Source of the DNA: Mycobacterium marinum
Lineage (GTDB): Bacteria; Actinomycetota; Actinomycetes; Mycobacteriales; Mycobacteriaceae
Direction: 5' to 3'
Length of the DNA: 64,000 bases
Assembly: GCF_003391395.1 (NCBI RefSeq)
Contig: NZ_CP024190.1
Span: forward strand, 3,348,001 to 3,412,000
Both the position numbers and the translations under genes were made by a program. The notes under the pieces were generated by a model. The model searched no databases, was not told the origin of the DNA, and saw only the letters and a program-made list of their open reading frames with translations. Below are positions 45,130 to 53,570 of this stretch, one piece after another (position 1 is the first letter of the stretch; each line of letters begins with the position of its first letter).

Positions 45130-46398
45130 TCAGCGGAGTCCGATGGCGGCCAGGCCCCGTTCGCCGGGGACCACGGCCGCGTCGGTGATCAGGTGGAAGT
45201 GCTCCAGGCCGGGTATATGGGTGTGGACTGCGGTGACCCCGTTGGAGCTGGCGTGTAGGTGCCGGAAGTAGGCAGTGAAGCCGCGCGAGTGCAACATCTG
45301 CAGCAACTGCTGTAGGTGCTGGTCTGGCGTGGACGCCACGAGGGTGTCGATAAATCCCGTCGCGGACATGGAGGTGGCGAACCTGCTGAGATCGAGCGCC
45401 ATGGCGGCCTGTAACCCCGGATAGTCGGCCAGTTGACTTATCGCCAGCACACGTTTGGCGGCCTGGCCGGCTCCGGCCTGCTCTTGTTCGAGCTGGACTT
45501 GAACCAGCTCGGTTAGGGCCCGAAAGACCGAATAGTGCCGCGACAGCGAGGTTCCGCTACCCAGCAAATACTGGCCTCGGGAACCGGGGGAGTACGCCAT
45601 GGTGCTGGGCACTCCCAAGTCGGTGGTGATGTCGATGAGCCAGACCTGGCGCCCGATTCGGTTCTGAACGCGGCACAGCAGCTCCAGCAGCTCGTTCGGC
45701 AGAGTTTCGGTTGCCAGCGCGACCGGCGCATCGGGTTCCTCGGCAACAAACGTTTTGGCCAGAAACAACGACAATGCGTCGCGCTCGATGGCCTCGTTTA
45801 TCGCGTGCACGGTGGCTTCGGTGCGGCTCGTGCCGATCGCCGAACCGTTGTTGGACGAATAGCGCGCCACCGCTGTGTAGTCCGCGGTGTCGCCGACCTC
45901 GGCACGCCGTTCGGCGGTGGCCGCCTCCGCCCACCACGGATTGGACAGGAACTGCGGTATGGCCAAAGTGTCGCTGCCGTCGATGGTTTGATATCGCCGG
46001 CAGGCGATGTGGTTGTCGGGCTGGTCGGCGAGGATGGCCGCGTACGCTTCGCCGGATAGCGCCGAGTGTGCGATTTGCCCGCAGGGCAGTAACTCGATAT
46101 TGAACGGGGTCAAGCTCTCTCGATGGATCAGGTAGTGCTCGAGCGCCTCGTAGAGGGCACCGACGCGCGCTTCGGCGACTTGGCCCTTGCCGAACCCGAT
46201 GCCCTGCCGGGCTTGGCTATTGGTGTCGAACAACTCGCAGTGCCACGCGGTGGGATCACCCCCGTAGTAGCGGAACTGCGCCGTCAGGCCTAGCTCTTCG
46301 AGCAAACCCATCCCGTGGGCCTCGGACTCGGTAAGCGGTAGCTGTCGCTCACCGTGCTGGTGTCGGCCGTTGGCCGCGCTAGCCGCGATGGTCAACAC
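45130..46398 (-). CDS. YcaO-domain protein (putative peptide cyclodehydratase/backbone-modifying enzyme)
   Basis: The 422-aa protein starts at a GTG, the only in-frame start after an upstream stop. YcaO motifs are visible: GIGFGKGQVAEARVGALYEAL (about residues 65-90, the ATP-binding GKG region) and NNGSAIGTSRTEATVHAINE then AIERDALSLF (the E-x-x-x-E-R acidic motif, about residues 205-235). The C-terminus ends GLAAIGLR and lacks the PxPxP tail of azoline-forming YcaO. YcaO enzymes use ATP to activate peptide backbone amides for azolines, amidines or thioamides. It is the second gene after a 37-codon ORF, separated by a strong hairpin. No E1-like, TfuA or dehydrogenase gene adjoins. Confidence 0.86.
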   Translation of the reverse strand: MLTIAASAANGRHQHGERQLPLTESEAHGMGLLEELGLTAQFRYYGGDPTAWHCELFDTNSQARQGIGFGKGQVAEARVGALYEALEHYLIHRESLTPFNIELLPCGQIAHSALSGEAYAAILADQPDNHIACRRYQTIDGSDTLAIPQFLSNPWWAEAATAERRAEVGDTADYTAVARYSSNNGSAIGTSRTEATVHAINEAIERDALSLFLAKTFVAEEPDAPVALATETLPNELLELLCRVQNRIGRQVWLIDITTDLGVPSTMAYSPGSRGQYLLGSGTSLSRHYSVFRALTELVQVQLEQEQAGAGQAAKRVLAISQLADYPGLQAAMALDLSRFATSMSATGFIDTLVASTPDQHLQQLLQMLHSRGFTAYFRHLHASSNGVTAVHTHIPGLEHFHLITDAAVVPGERGLAAIGLR

Positions 46399-46452
46399 TT
46401 GTCTTGCCCCAATGCATCGTGTTCACAGGAGATCTCCGACCTCCGAAGGGAG

Positions 46453-46506
46453 GCGCCTTTCCGGGCCCAGGTGTGCGAGCCCCTGAAACTCGGCCCGGAA
46501 AGGCGC
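46453..46506 (-). terminator. Perfect 15-bp hairpin between the small ORF and ycaO (attenuator candidate)
   Basis: Arms GCGCCTTTCCGGGCC (46453-46467) and GGCCCGGAAAGGCGC (46492-46506) are fully complementary with a 24-base loop. The hairpin starts about 18 bases after the small ORF stop and ends about 55 bases before the ycaO GTG. It lacks a T-run. It could partly terminate transcription or protect the upstream message, giving more peptide than enzyme. Confidence 0.75.
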
Positions 46507-46523
46507 GGTACGCGCTTTGAAAC

Positions 46524-46637
46524 TTAGGTGCGCAGCAACTTCAGCACGGCCAGCTCAGCCGGCGTCAGCTTCGCCTCCGCGTCATCTACGGGCCGGAGCC
46601 AAGGCGATCGGGTTGGCCGAACTTTCATCCTCATCAT
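46524..46637 (-). CDS. Putative RiPP precursor peptide, 37 aa
   Basis: Translation gives MMRMKVRPTRSPWLRP followed by VDDAEAKLTPAELAVLKLLRT. The AAGGGAG ribosome site is 4-7 bases before the first two ATGs, and a consensus promoter lies upstream. The second half is an amphipathic helix like the recognition helix of RiPP leader or follower peptides, while the first half has Pro, Trp, Ser and Thr that could be modified. No Cys is present. It immediately precedes a YcaO gene. The peptide is real as an ORF with signals; its role as a precursor is inference. Confidence 0.55.
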   Translation of the reverse strand: MMRMKVRPTRSPWLRPVDDAEAKLTPAELAVLKLLRT

Positions 46638-46660
46638 CAATCTCCCTTCGGTGTATACCA

Positions 46661-46706
46661 TACCCCCCCAGGGTAGTAGTATGGGCCTGCTACTTATCCG
46701 GGTCAA
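46661..46706 (-). promoter_or_regulatory. Promoter and CsoR/RicR-like operator for the peptide-ycaO transcript
   Basis: Minus-strand -35 TTGACC (46706-46701), 17-base spacer, -10 CATACT (46683-46678). A TACCC-N5-GGGTA inverted repeat (46661-46675) begins three bases past the -10, over the expected start. The half-sites resemble those bound by copper-sensing CsoR/RicR repressors. The same region is upstream of the divergent carboxylic acid reductase, so both directions may respond. Confidence 0.6.
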
Positions 46707-46725
46707 CCTCCACGGGAGGTGAAAT

Positions 46726-49700
46726 TTGTTGTCAATTACCTGTGTGGATACCCGTGCACAGCGGATCGCCCATCGCATCGAGCAGCTTTACTCCACCGAT
46801 GCGCAATTCGCCGCCGCCCGGCCCAGTACGACGGTCGGTATCGCAATCAGCAAGTCCAGGTTGGGATTACGACAGATCATCCAGACGGTGATGGACGGAT
46901 ACGCGCAACGTCCGGCACTTGGGCAGCGGGCGACGCGCGTTGTTACCGATCCGAATACCGGGCGTAGCTCGGCGCAGCTGTTGGCGGAGTTCGAGACCAT
47001 CACCTACCGGGAGTTGTGGAACCGCACCAATGCATTGACCAACGCATTCGCCGCCGAGGCACTTGCGGATCGCGGTCAGCGGGTCTGTGTGCTGGGATTC
47101 GCGAGCATCGACTACGCCACCATCGACTTGGCGCTGACGTTGCTCGGCGCGGTATCGGTTCCGTTGCCGACGAATGCGGCCCGCGCCCAGCTGTGCCATA
47201 TCGTCTCCGAGACCCAGCCCAGCCTGATCGCCTCGAGCACCGAAAACCTGCCCGATGCAATCTCTTTGGTGCTGTCGCACCGCGCACCACACCGGGTGGT
47301 GGTGTTCGACTACCGCCCCGAACTCGACGCACACCGCGAAGCCCTCGAAGCCGCTCGCGCGCGCCTGGCCGCCATCCCGGTGACCGTCGAAACGCTCACC
47401 GCCATCATCGCGCGCGGTCGAACGGTGCGGCCGGCCGAGGCCTATTGCGGCACCCAGTCCGCTGATGCACCGGCGCTTTTGATCTATACCTCCGGAAGCA
47501 CCGGGGCACCCAAGGGCGTCGTATACACCCGGAAGCGGGTGGCGGACTTCTGGCGCACCTCGAAAGCCGAGGTCGAACCGACCGAACAACGAACCGCTCC
47601 TTCGATCACCCTCAACTTCATGCCGATGAGCCACGCGAACGGCCGCCAGGTGCTCTACGGAACGCTGTCCAACGGCGGCACCGCGTATTTCACGGCCCGC
47701 AGCGACCTCTCGACGCTCTTCGATGATCTCGCGTTGGTCCGGCCCACCCAATTGGGCTTTCCACCGCGCATTTGGGACATGCTGTTGGAGAGGTTTGGGC
47801 GCGAAGTCGACCGTCGGCTCCGGGACGGCACAGCCGAGGGCGCCGACCCGGGCGCGCTGAAGGCTCGCGTGGCGGCCGACCTACGCCAGGTGCTGCTCGG
47901 CGGACGGTATGCGCTGGCGATGATGGGCTCCGCGCCAATCTCCGAGCAGATGAAAGCATCCGTCGAATCCCTGCTCGATCTGGACGTCATGGAGGGCTAT
48001 GGCTCCACGGAAGCCGGAACGGTCATCATCAACAACGAGGTTCAGCGTCCCCAGGTGATCGACTACAAGCTGGTCGACGTTGCGGAACTGGGCTATTTCC
48101 TTACCGACCGGCCATATCCGCGGGGCGAACTGCTGGTCAAAACGCGGACACTGTTTTCCGGCTACTACCGGGACCCCGAAGACGGCGCCCAGGTCTTCGA
48201 CCCGGACGGCTTCTACCGGACCGGCGACATCATGGCCCAAGTCGGCCCCGATCGGCTCGCCTACCTCGACCGGCGCAACAACGTGCTGAAGCTGTCGCAG
48301 GGGGAGTTCGTCGCGGTCTCGCGACTAGAAGCAATATTTGCCAATAGCCCGTTGGTCCGGCAGATCTTCGTCTATGCCAACGGTGCTCGCGCCTACCCAC
48401 TGGCGGTAGTCGTGCCCACCGAGGACGCACAGTCGCGCCACGGTCGCGCCGAACTCAAGGCCGAGCTCCATACATCGCTGCACCGCGTTGCCATGTCGGC
48501 CGGTCTGGAACCCTACGAGATCCCACGCGACTTCATTGTCGAGACAACCCCCTTCACGCCGCAGAACGGCCTGCTCACCGCAATCCACAAGCTGGCCCGG
48601 CCGCACCTCACGCAGCGCTATGGCGCACGTCTGGAGCTGCTGTACACCGAGCTGGCCGACAGCCAGACCTGCCGGCTGCACCGATTGCGCCAAACCGGTG
48701 GGCGGCTGCCGGCGCTCGAGACCATCAGGCGTGCCGCCGGGGCACTGTTGGGCACGGCAACCACCGAGCCGCGGCCCGAGGCCCACTTCAAAGATCTGGG
48801 CGGGGATTCGGTATCGGCGGTGACGTTCTCCAACCTGCTACACGACATCTACGGTTTCGATGTTCCGGTCGGTGTGATCCTCGGCCCGGCAACCGATTTG
48901 CGAGCGCTGGCCAGCCACGTCGAGAGCCGGCGCGGTGCCGGATGGTCGGGGCCCAGCTTCGCGTCGGTGCACGCGCCGCGGGCGACCTCGGTGCACGCCG
49001 GCGACCTGAAACTGGCCAAGTTCCTGGACACCAAGACGCTCGCAGCTGCCACGAGCCTGCCCGCTGCCGAGGCCCGGGCACGGACGGTGCTACTCACCGG
49101 CGCAACCGGATTCCTGGGACGCTACCTGGTGCTGGAATGGCTGCGCCGGTTGCGGGCCGTCGGCGGCAAGCTGATCTGTCTGGTGCGCGCCGCGTCCGAC
49201 GAACAAGCCCGGGTTCGGCTGGATACGGCCTTCGATAGCGGCGATCCGCGGCTGCTCGGGCACTTTCGGCAGCTCGCTGTCGACCGCCTGGAGGTCATCG
49301 CCGGCGATAAGAGCGAACCAGGTCTCGGTCTGGACGGCCGAACCTGGCAGCGACTGGCCGACACGGTCGACCTGATCGTCGACCCCGCCACGCTGGTCAA
49401 CCACGTGCTGTCGTACCGGCAGCTGTTCGCTCCCAACGTGGCGGGCACCGCCGAGTTGCTCCGCCTCGCACTCACCACCAAACGCAAGCCCTATGCCTAC
49501 GTCTCGACCGTCAGCGTGGCCAACCAGATCGAACCGTCCGCATTCACCGAAGACGCCGACATCCGGGAGATCAGCCGCACCCGAACCATCGATGACAGCT
49601 ATGCCAACGGCTACACCACCAGCAAGTGGGCCAGCGAGGTGCTGTTACGTGAGGCTCACGATCTGTGCGGACTGCCGGTCACGGTCTTTCGCTGCGACAT

Positions 49701-50271
49701 GATCCTGGCGGACACCAGCTACGCCGGCCAGCTCAACCTCGCCGATACCTTCACCCGGCTGATGCTCAGTGTGGCGGCCACCGGGATCGCGCCCGCCTCG
49801 TTCTACCGGCTGGGCCCCGACGGCAAACGCCAGCCCGCCCACTTCGACGGATTGCCCGTCGAATTCATCGCCGAGGCGGTGACCACCCTGGGGGCGCGGC
49901 GCCACGACGGGTTCCAGGTCCACCATGTGGCGAATCCGCACCACGACGGCGTTGGGTTGGACGAGTACGTCGACTGGCTAGTCGATGCCGGTTGCCCCAT
50001 CCGGCGCATTCCGGACTATGACGAGTGGCTGAGTCGATTCGAGACGGCGCTGCACGCGCTGCCGGATCGCAAGCGTCGTCATTCACTGCTTCCGCTGCTG
50101 CAGAACTATCGAGAACCCGCCGAGCCGATCCGGGGCGGCATCGCGCCCGCACCACGGTTTCGCGGTGCGGTACGGCAGGCGAAAATCGGCCGCGACAACG
50201 ACATTCCCCATGTCGGCCCGGCGATCATCGCCAAGTACGCCAGCGACCTGCAGCTTCTCGGCCTGGCTTGA
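46726..50271 (+). CDS. car: Carboxylic acid reductase (adenylation-carrier-reductase), FadD9-type
   Basis: The 1181-aa protein starts at a TTG with GGGAGGT six bases upstream. Order: an ANL adenylation domain with LLIYTSGSTGAPKGVVYTR (about residues 255-275), MEGYGSTEAG, GDIMAQVGPDRLAYLDRRN and KLSQGEFVAV; a carrier domain with FKDLGGDSVSAVTF (phosphopantetheine Ser about residue 690); and a thioester-reductase Rossmann domain with VLLTGATGFLGRYLVLEW (about residue 790) and DDSYANGYTTSKWASEVL (catalytic Tyr-Lys). It reduces carboxylic acids to aldehydes using ATP and NADPH. Length and motifs match M. marinum CAR and M. tuberculosis FadD9. It needs a PPTase elsewhere. Confidence 0.96.
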   Translation: MLSITCVDTRAQRIAHRIEQLYSTDAQFAAARPSTTVGIAISKSRLGLRQIIQTVMDGYAQRPALGQRATRVVTDPNTGRSSAQLLAEFETITYRELWNRTNALTNAFAAEALADRGQRVCVLGFASIDYATIDLALTLLGAVSVPLPTNAARAQLCHIVSETQPSLIASSTENLPDAISLVLSHRAPHRVVVFDYRPELDAHREALEAARARLAAIPVTVETLTAIIARGRTVRPAEAYCGTQSADAPALLIYTSGSTGAPKGVVYTRKRVADFWRTSKAEVEPTEQRTAPSITLNFMPMSHANGRQVLYGTLSNGGTAYFTARSDLSTLFDDLALVRPTQLGFPPRIWDMLLERFGREVDRRLRDGTAEGADPGALKARVAADLRQVLLGGRYALAMMGSAPISEQMKASVESLLDLDVMEGYGSTEAGTVIINNEVQRPQVIDYKLVDVAELGYFLTDRPYPRGELLVKTRTLFSGYYRDPEDGAQVFDPDGFYRTGDIMAQVGPDRLAYLDRRNNVLKLSQGEFVAVSRLEAIFANSPLVRQIFVYANGARAYPLAVVVPTEDAQSRHGRAELKAELHTSLHRVAMSAGLEPYEIPRDFIVETTPFTPQNGLLTAIHKLARPHLTQRYGARLELLYTELADSQTCRLHRLRQTGGRLPALETIRRAAGALLGTATTEPRPEAHFKDLGGDSVSAVTFSNLLHDIYGFDVPVGVILGPATDLRALASHVESRRGAGWSGPSFASVHAPRATSVHAGDLKLAKFLDTKTLAAATSLPAAEARARTVLLTGATGFLGRYLVLEWLRRLRAVGGKLICLVRAASDEQARVRLDTAFDSGDPRLLGHFRQLAVDRLEVIAGDKSEPGLGLDGRTWQRLADTVDLIVDPATLVNHVLSYRQLFAPNVAGTAELLRLALTTKRKPYAYVSTVSVANQIEPSAFTEDADIREISRTRTIDDSYANGYTTSKWASEVLLREAHDLCGLPVTVFRCDMILADTSYAGQLNLADTFTRLMLSVAATGIAPASFYRLGPDGKRQPAHFDGLPVEFIAEAVTTLGARRHDGFQVHHVANPHHDGVGLDEYVDWLVDAGCPIRRIPDYDEWLSRFETALHALPDRKRRHSLLPLLQNYREPAEPIRGGIAPAPRFRGAVRQAKIGRDNDIPHVGPAIIAKYASDLQLLGLA

Positions 50272-50310
50272 GCGGCGAGCGCCGGGGCGAACCGGCAAAT
50301 GGCGCCGTGC

Positions 50311-50859
50311 TCAGCGCCACTTGATGCCGCAGCCGATCGACGGCCGCTGATCGGGCTGCACCGCACGCCCCGCCAAGACCGCATCGACGGCGGCCCGGAT
50401 GTCGGCGGCCGTCACCGGCAGGTCGTTGCGTGGGCGTGAGTCATCGAGTTGGCCACGGTAGACGAGTCGGCGCTCGCCATCGAACACGAAGGTGTCGGGT
50501 GTGCATGCCGCGGAGAAGGCGCGGGCGACGTCCTGGCTTTCGTCGTAGAGGTAGGGAAACGTCCACCCGTGCCGGCGAGCCTCGGCGGCCATCTGGTCCG
50601 GCCCGTCCTGGGGGTAGGTGACCGCGTCGTTGCTGGAGATGCCGACCATCGGCACACCCTGATCCGCCAGATCACGACCGAGCTGCGCGAGCCCGGCGGC
50701 GACGTGCTGGACATAGGGGCAGTGGTTGCAGATGAAGGTGACGACAAGCGCAGGACCGGTCAGCTCCTCGAGACTGACCGTGGCTCCGGTGGCCGGGTTG
50801 GGCAGTGAGAAGTGCGGTGCGGGGGTGCCCAGGGCAAGCATGGTGGATTCGATAGCCAT
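50311..50859 (-). CDS. Thioredoxin-fold redoxin (AhpC/TSA-type)
   Basis: The 182-aa protein starts at the ATG at 50859 (MAIESTMLALGTPAPHF). The fold is a redoxin: TVSLEELTGPALVVTFICNH, then CPYVQHVAAGLAQLG, with a CNHCPYV motif at the thioredoxin CxxC position (about residue 42-46), and GISSNDAVTYPQDGPDQM. DTFVFDGERRLVYRGQLDD is the usual beta strand before the end. It may be a thiol-disulfide exchanger or peroxidase-like protein in the cytoplasm. Confidence 0.85.
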   Translation of the reverse strand: MAIESTMLALGTPAPHFSLPNPATGATVSLEELTGPALVVTFICNHCPYVQHVAAGLAQLGRDLADQGVPMVGISSNDAVTYPQDGPDQMAAEARRHGWTFPYLYDESQDVARAFSAACTPDTFVFDGERRLVYRGQLDDSRPRNDLPVTAADIRAAVDAVLAGRAVQPDQRPSIGCGIKWR

Positions 50860-50968
50860 GTCCGCCAGCGTAGGGCCAAGGGCGTAGCGCGCCACAGGGT
50901 TGCCGCGCCGCGGGTTCACGGATCCGATGCCCGGCGGATGGTCGCAATTCGGGTCCGGCGACCGGTTC

Positions 50969-51622
50969 CTACCGGAACGCTCGATTCCCGTATCTGTCCA
51001 GCGAAACGATCTCTGCGACGGGCCGGCGTGTGGTGGGCCCGTACTTACCGATCGGCCATCCAAGCGGCACCACCGCGCATGGCGTCACGTTCCACGGAAG
51101 GCCCAACGCACGCCGCGCCAGCACCGTGCTCCACAGCGGCACGGTGATCAGCCCCGCGCCCAGTCCCGCCGCACGCGCGGCCAGCAAGAGGTTCTGCACG
51201 GCGGGATAGATGGAACCGTAGGCGCTGCTGGTCGATATCCGCGGCCAGGGCGCGATGACGCCCCTGAGGCATGCCACCACGACAACCGGGATTTCTTCGA
51301 AGTGGTCCGCCTGCCATTGCACGGCCTTCTGCAGCCGCAGCATCTTCTCGTCGCCTCGGCGCGCGATGGAACGCCGGTAGATCGGGCCGAACAGTTGCAT
51401 GGCGCGGCGATTGAGGCGGCCCAGTTTGGCGACCACCTCGCGGTCCTTGACGACGATGAACTCCCAGTTCTGCGCGTTGGAACCGGTCGGCGCCTTCATG
51501 GCCAGCTCCAGCAGATGCAGTACCAGCGAGTCGTCTACTGGGTCACTCTTGAGCCGTCGAATCGACCGTTGTGTGCGCATCGCGTCTTCCAGCGGCATGG
51601 TCAAAGGCTCTGCCTGCGTCAT
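50969..51622 (-). CDS. Nitroreductase-family FMN oxidoreductase
   Basis: The 217-aa protein has the nitroreductase N-terminal TQRSIRRLKSDPVDDSLV and MKAPTGSNAQNWEFIVVKD (FMN-binding Ser/Asn). YPAVQNLLLAARAAGLGAGL and VTPCAVVPLGWPIGK follow as the C-terminal dimer and FMN phosphate region. A second ATG (MPLEDAMRTQ) is possible. The family reduces quinones, nitro compounds or enones. The redoxin gene follows on the same strand after a gap of about 110 bases. Confidence 0.88.
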   Translation of the reverse strand: MTQAEPLTMPLEDAMRTQRSIRRLKSDPVDDSLVLHLLELAMKAPTGSNAQNWEFIVVKDREVVAKLGRLNRRAMQLFGPIYRRSIARRGDEKMLRLQKAVQWQADHFEEIPVVVVACLRGVIAPWPRISTSSAYGSIYPAVQNLLLAARAAGLGAGLITVPLWSTVLARRALGLPWNVTPCAVVPLGWPIGKYGPTTRRPVAEIVSLDRYGNRAFR

Positions 51623-51721
51623 AACCCCGATTCCAGCACAACCAAGCCCCGGTAGCCGAGCATGCCGGAGCGATTGGGTGCGGTCTCGACGCCGCGCCCA
51701 ATAATGATTAGGCTCCTAACT

Positions 51722-52267
51722 ATGTCCGGGACGCGCAAGGTTCCTCAGCTGCCGCAGCCGATCGAGACCACCAGGCAAGAGACGCTGAAATGGGTCGCCG
51801 CGTCCGCACCCGGACTCGCCGTCGACGACGCGGAACTGGGCACCTCGTTGTTTGCCGGTTCGGTTCGGCTGGTGCGGACCGTCGACAGCCACCTGCAGCG
51901 GTACGGCCTGTCGTCCGGCCGGTTCGCGGTGCTCATCACATTGGGCGCGGCGCCAGAGGGCCGCCATACGCCCTCGGCGATCGCCGAACGCATCGCCGTA
52001 CGACGACCCACCGTGACCGGGATCGTGAACGGATTGGAAAGCGCCGGACTGGTGCGCAGGAGCGCCGATCCGACAAGCCGGCGCAATCAGCTGGTGGAAC
52101 TGACCGAGCGGGGGCGCCGGCTCGTCGCAGAAATCGCGCCCGACCATTTTGGGCGGTTAGCCGCGGCGATGGGGGAGTTCACGCCGGCCGAACGGGACAC
52201 TCTGCGCGCCGCGATGGGCCTGCTGGACCGATTCGGTGAAGTCCTGCTCGACGAAAGGGATGCATGA
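51722..52267 (+). CDS. MarR-family transcriptional regulator
   Basis: The 181-aa protein has a MarR winged helix: AVLITLGAAPEGRHTPSAIA, ERIAVRRPTVTGIVNGLESA (recognition helix), GLVRRSADPTSRRNQLVELT (wing) and the helical dimer region. The ATG at 51722 gives the conventional N-terminus. Its stop overlaps the start of the DUF3179 gene (ATGATG/ATGA), so the two are translationally coupled and the regulator probably controls that operon. Confidence 0.9.
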   Translation: MSGTRKVPQLPQPIETTRQETLKWVAASAPGLAVDDAELGTSLFAGSVRLVRTVDSHLQRYGLSSGRFAVLITLGAAPEGRHTPSAIAERIAVRRPTVTGIVNGLESAGLVRRSADPTSRRNQLVELTERGRRLVAEIAPDHFGRLAAAMGEFTPAERDTLRAAMGLLDRFGEVLLDERDA

Positions 52268-53430
52268 TGCTCGCGCTGCTCTACGTTCTGGCCCTGGTCG
52301 CACTCGTCGTCAGCACCGGCGCGTTCTATCTGACGCTCATCCCGGCTTTTCCCGCCCCCTGGGTCTACTACCACTACCGGGTGCGTAAGCCTGCGGTGTG
52401 GACTTTGTTCGCCGTGGGCGTTCTCGTCGTCGGGTGGGCGGCCCTTCGGCAGGGGACGTTTCCACTCGCCGCGCTGTGGCCTCTGCTGCTATTGGCGCTG
52501 GCAACGGTGTTCACCTACCGCCTGCACCAGGAAGTGGTGTTCCCCGCGGTGGACTTCCCGCCGATGGCACCGGATGCGCTGCGGCTGCCCCTGCACGACG
52601 ACATGCAACTGGCCCTGATCGAGTACCAGGGAGTCAGCAAGGCTTACCCGCTCGACTATGTGATCCACCACCACATCGTCAACGACCGCTTCGGCGAGGC
52701 CACCGTTTCGCTGACGTACTGCGCCATGTGTCGCAGCATCATTCCGTTCGACGTCACCGACATCGGACCGCTGTTCGTCGGCTCCTTCAAGAACGCCAAC
52801 ATGATCGTCGCGGACCGGCGCACCAAGACGTTCTTCCAACAGGGCACCTTCAGCTCGATCGTCGGCCCGCTGCATCCGCACACGCTGAACATGATTTCGT
52901 TTCAGATCCTTTCCTGGGCCGATGTGAAACAGCTCGAGCCGCTCCCACAGGTTGTCGACGTCACCGAGAAGGATCTGCGGCCGTTCGAGCTGCCCATCCA
53001 CGGAGTGTGGCGGCGGATCCTCGCCAGCCAGGCCACACCGGGATTGCGGCGCGAGGACCGCGATCAGTCGATGCCAGCCCGCACCCGGGTCGTCGGCGTT
53101 CTGGAGTCCGCAGGCCGCCCGAGCCCGGTCTATGTCAAGGACAAGCTGCTCGAGCATGGCGTGGTGAAGGACCCGGAGACGGGCTGCTACCTAGTCGCGG
53201 TGCACGGTGCCGTCAACGGTTTCCGGGCCCGCGTCGATGGACACGACGTCGCTCTGAGCCTCGGTGCGGACCTGCTGCTGCACGACAAGACCAGCGCAAC
53301 AACCTGGGACCTCACCGGACACCGTGTTCGCGGTCGGCTCAATGCGAACCTCACGCCCATCGCGGTCTCCGACGAGTACTGGTTTTCCTGGAAGTACTTT
53401 CACCCCGATACCCAGGTGATCGACGTCTGA
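52264..53430 (+). CDS. DUF3179 membrane protein
   Basis: The 388-aa protein begins with three hydrophobic segments (about residues 5-25, 40-60 and 65-85). The DUF3179 domain follows: PLDYVIHHHIVNDRFGEATV, SLTYCAMCRSIIPFD (a CxxC at about residue 158-161), TKTFFQQGTFSSIVGPLH, and the end SDEYWFSWKYFHPDTQV. The family is found near regulators and is thought to be an extracytoplasmic enzyme or binding protein. Its start overlaps the MarR gene stop by four bases. Confidence 0.85.
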   Translation: MMLALLYVLALVALVVSTGAFYLTLIPAFPAPWVYYHYRVRKPAVWTLFAVGVLVVGWAALRQGTFPLAALWPLLLLALATVFTYRLHQEVVFPAVDFPPMAPDALRLPLHDDMQLALIEYQGVSKAYPLDYVIHHHIVNDRFGEATVSLTYCAMCRSIIPFDVTDIGPLFVGSFKNANMIVADRRTKTFFQQGTFSSIVGPLHPHTLNMISFQILSWADVKQLEPLPQVVDVTEKDLRPFELPIHGVWRRILASQATPGLRREDRDQSMPARTRVVGVLESAGRPSPVYVKDKLLEHGVVKDPETGCYLVAVHGAVNGFRARVDGHDVALSLGADLLLHDKTSATTWDLTGHRVRGRLNANLTPIAVSDEYWFSWKYFHPDTQVIDV

Positions 53431-53570
53431 GCGCTCCGCGCGGGGCCCGCCGCACGGAGAACCCCACCCCGGCGGTCGAGATTGGGCCGTCCGTCGATGC
53501 CGCACCGGACCTGCCCGCGGGCCAATGACAGGCCACGGGCCGCGGCGGCCACCCGGCTAGGCTTTCGAAT

